Assembly (NCBI GenBank): GCA_000433775.1
Contig: HF998482.1
Location: forward strand, 26,560 to 33,910
Source: Corallococcus sp. CAG:1435
GTDB lineage: Bacteria > Bacillota > Clostridia > Christensenellales > CAG-314
Reading direction: 5' to 3'
DNA length: 7,351 nucleotides
Part shown: piece after piece, positions 6,542 to 7,351 of the stretch
Layout of the letters: the number at the start of each line of letters is the position of its first letter
How positions within the stretch are numbered: the first letter of the stretch is position 1
Program-made: the position numbers and the translations under genes
The notes under the pieces: generated by a model
The model's database searches: none
The model's input: the letters and a program-made list of their open reading frames with translations, nothing else
What the model was told of the DNA's origin: nothing

Positions 6542-6560
6542 CACCGCCGAAAGTGAAATA
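6542..6560. repeat. Truncated third repeat unit
   Basis: CACCGCCGAAAGTGAAATA repeats the first 19 bases of the unit, then the similarity stops. A further short echo, TATCGCCGAAA, lies at 6610-6620 next to the alkD-like stop codon. Confidence 0.7.
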
Positions 6561-6622
6561 AGTTTGCTTTTTAGTGTAATGTAGCAAATCAAAAAAGCGA
6601 AACCTACACTATCGCCGAAAAA

Positions 6623-7309
6623 TTACTTTAGCCGTTTGATGGATTTTGTCCATTGCTTGTCCTCGTCGGAAACACGGAAAGAATCACGCATTTTTTGCAA
6701 TGCGGCGTTGTAGGTGAAGCAATAAAGAACTTGCCTGCCGTCTTCCTGCATAAAACTGACAGTTTGATTGCGACACTTGACCATTGCTACGGAAATTAGC
6801 CATGCTATTGCCATATCCACGTAGTAGTCGCCTTGTTTCACCTCTGCAAGCAGTTTGAAAATTGATTGTATGTGTCGGTCATCCGTGAAGTTGCACAAAA
6901 TGTTGACAATACCGTACCTGATTACAAAGGGTACGGAGTCGGTTGCAAGACGGCTAAAAAATTGAAAGTAGTCTTCTTGCTTTGGTGAAACCTTAACTGT
7001 ACTGCTGTCGCACACTGTCCAATTTTCCAAGGTGTTTGCAAATTGTTCCAAAAGGCGGCTCTTTTCTTCAAAGGGAAGTTTCGCCTGCGACAAAGCGATA
7101 CCCTGAAACAAATCTACTTCCAAAAACTGATGACAAGGCAGGTGTTCCGCTTCCTCAACGGTGGGAGAAAAAAGCCTGACCGCTTTGCGTATGACAGGGA
7201 TTTTACAACCCAAAACGGGCACTTTGCTGTTGATAATGCGACGGTTGAATTGTGCGGTTTTTGGTGATGAATTTTCTTTCAGAAAGGCAAGCAACTGACT
7301 GTATTGCAC
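6623..7309 (-). CDS. AlkD-like DNA alkylation repair protein (HEAT-repeat glycosylase family)
   Basis: This 228-residue all-helical protein belongs to the DNA alkylation repair (AlkD-like) family, whose members remove alkylated purines such as 3- and 7-methylpurines from DNA with stacked HEAT-like helices. Family stretches are SKVPVLGCKIPVIRKAVR (28-45), FANTLENWTVCDSSTVK (90-106), FVIRYGIVNIL (128-138), GDYYVDMAIAWLISVAMVK (160-178) and the TYNAALQKMRDS tail (199-210). W97, D101, R131 and W170 sit where Bacillus cereus AlkD has W109, D113, R148 and W187, so activity looks preserved. The start is GTG at 7309, with AAGGAG (7322-7317) seven bases upstream. It appears to be a single-gene unit: a hairpin precedes it and a repeat-filled gap follows. 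The assignment is secure at family level; the substrate range is inferred. Confidence 0.9.
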   Translation of the reverse strand: MQYSQLLAFLKENSSPKTAQFNRRIINSKVPVLGCKIPVIRKAVRLFSPTVEEAEHLPCHQFLEVDLFQGIALSQAKLPFEEKSRLLEQFANTLENWTVCDSSTVKVSPKQEDYFQFFSRLATDSVPFVIRYGIVNILCNFTDDRHIQSIFKLLAEVKQGDYYVDMAIAWLISVAMVKCRNQTVSFMQEDGRQVLYCFTYNAALQKMRDSFRVSDEDKQWTKSIKRLK

Positions 7310-7329
7310 TGTTATGCTCCTTTACAAGG

Positions 7330-7351
7330 AAAAAGTCCAAGCCGACGGCTT
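7330..7351 (-). terminator. Probable terminator of an upstream gene, cut by the window edge
   Basis: The minus strand begins AAGCC (7351-7347), loop GTC, then GGCTTGGAC (7343-7335) and five T (7334-7330). Five pairs are visible; four more would form if the bases beyond the edge read GTCC on the minus strand. If so, an upstream gene ends just outside the window. Confidence 0.55.

Larger units (their letters stand above)
5833..6622. other. Long AT-rich intergenic region carrying a tandem repeat array
   Basis: About 790 bases lie between the ytxC-like and alkD-like genes with no credible protein gene. The left part (5833-6035) shows no element I can name beyond a -10-like TACAAT (5847-5842) ten bases before the ytxC-like start, without a good -35. 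The rest (about 6036-6560) is a degenerate tandem array described separately. Base composition is clearly more AT-rich than the flanking genes. Confidence 0.8.

Noticed and set aside
6036..6560. CRISPR array
   Set aside because: The units are about 185 bases and directly adjoining, with no short repeat/unique spacer alternation and no cas genes in the window.

Overview
This window looks like a chromosomal housekeeping block from a low-to-moderate-GC Bacillota, most likely a member of the Clostridia. The evidence is the strong AGGAGG ribosome binding sites, consensus sigma-A promoters (TTGACA-17-TACAAT and TTGACT-17-TACAAT), a T-box leader in front of thrS, and an infC gene that starts at ATT. 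It also has the Gram-positive order ytxC-like / thrS / infC-rpmI-rplT. All genes are on the minus strand, so transcription runs from high to low coordinates. The species cannot be named from the sequence alone.

In transcription order: at the right edge is a hairpin with a T-tract, probably the terminator of an upstream gene cut by the window end. It is followed by an AlkD-like DNA alkylation repair gene with a GTG start (7309-6623). Next comes an AT-rich, gene-free stretch of about 790 bases (6622-5833). It carries a tandem array of about 185-bp repeats: two full copies sharing a 95-bp identical core, one decayed copy and one truncated copy. A YtxC-like gene follows (5832-5083). Then comes thrS (4693-2780), preceded by a sigma-A promoter and a complete Thr T-box riboswitch with specifier ACC, antiterminator and terminator, and closed by a strong hairpin. 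After an empty spacer comes the infC-rpmI-rplT operon (2274-1178) with its own promoter. Its leader has mutually exclusive terminator and antiterminator pairings, as expected of the L20 autoregulatory leader. A weak terminator separates rplT from a SpoU/TrmH-family RNA 2'-O-methyltransferase gene, which is closely followed by the 5' part of a YebC/PmpR-family gene that runs off the left edge.

The block is translation-centred: charging of tRNA-Thr, initiation factor IF-3, two 50S proteins and an rRNA/tRNA methylase. Two different RNA attenuators control it, one sensing uncharged tRNA-Thr and one probably sensing free L20. I found no defence, biosynthetic or mobile system. The least explained element is the 185-bp repeat array between the alkD-like and ytxC-like genes.
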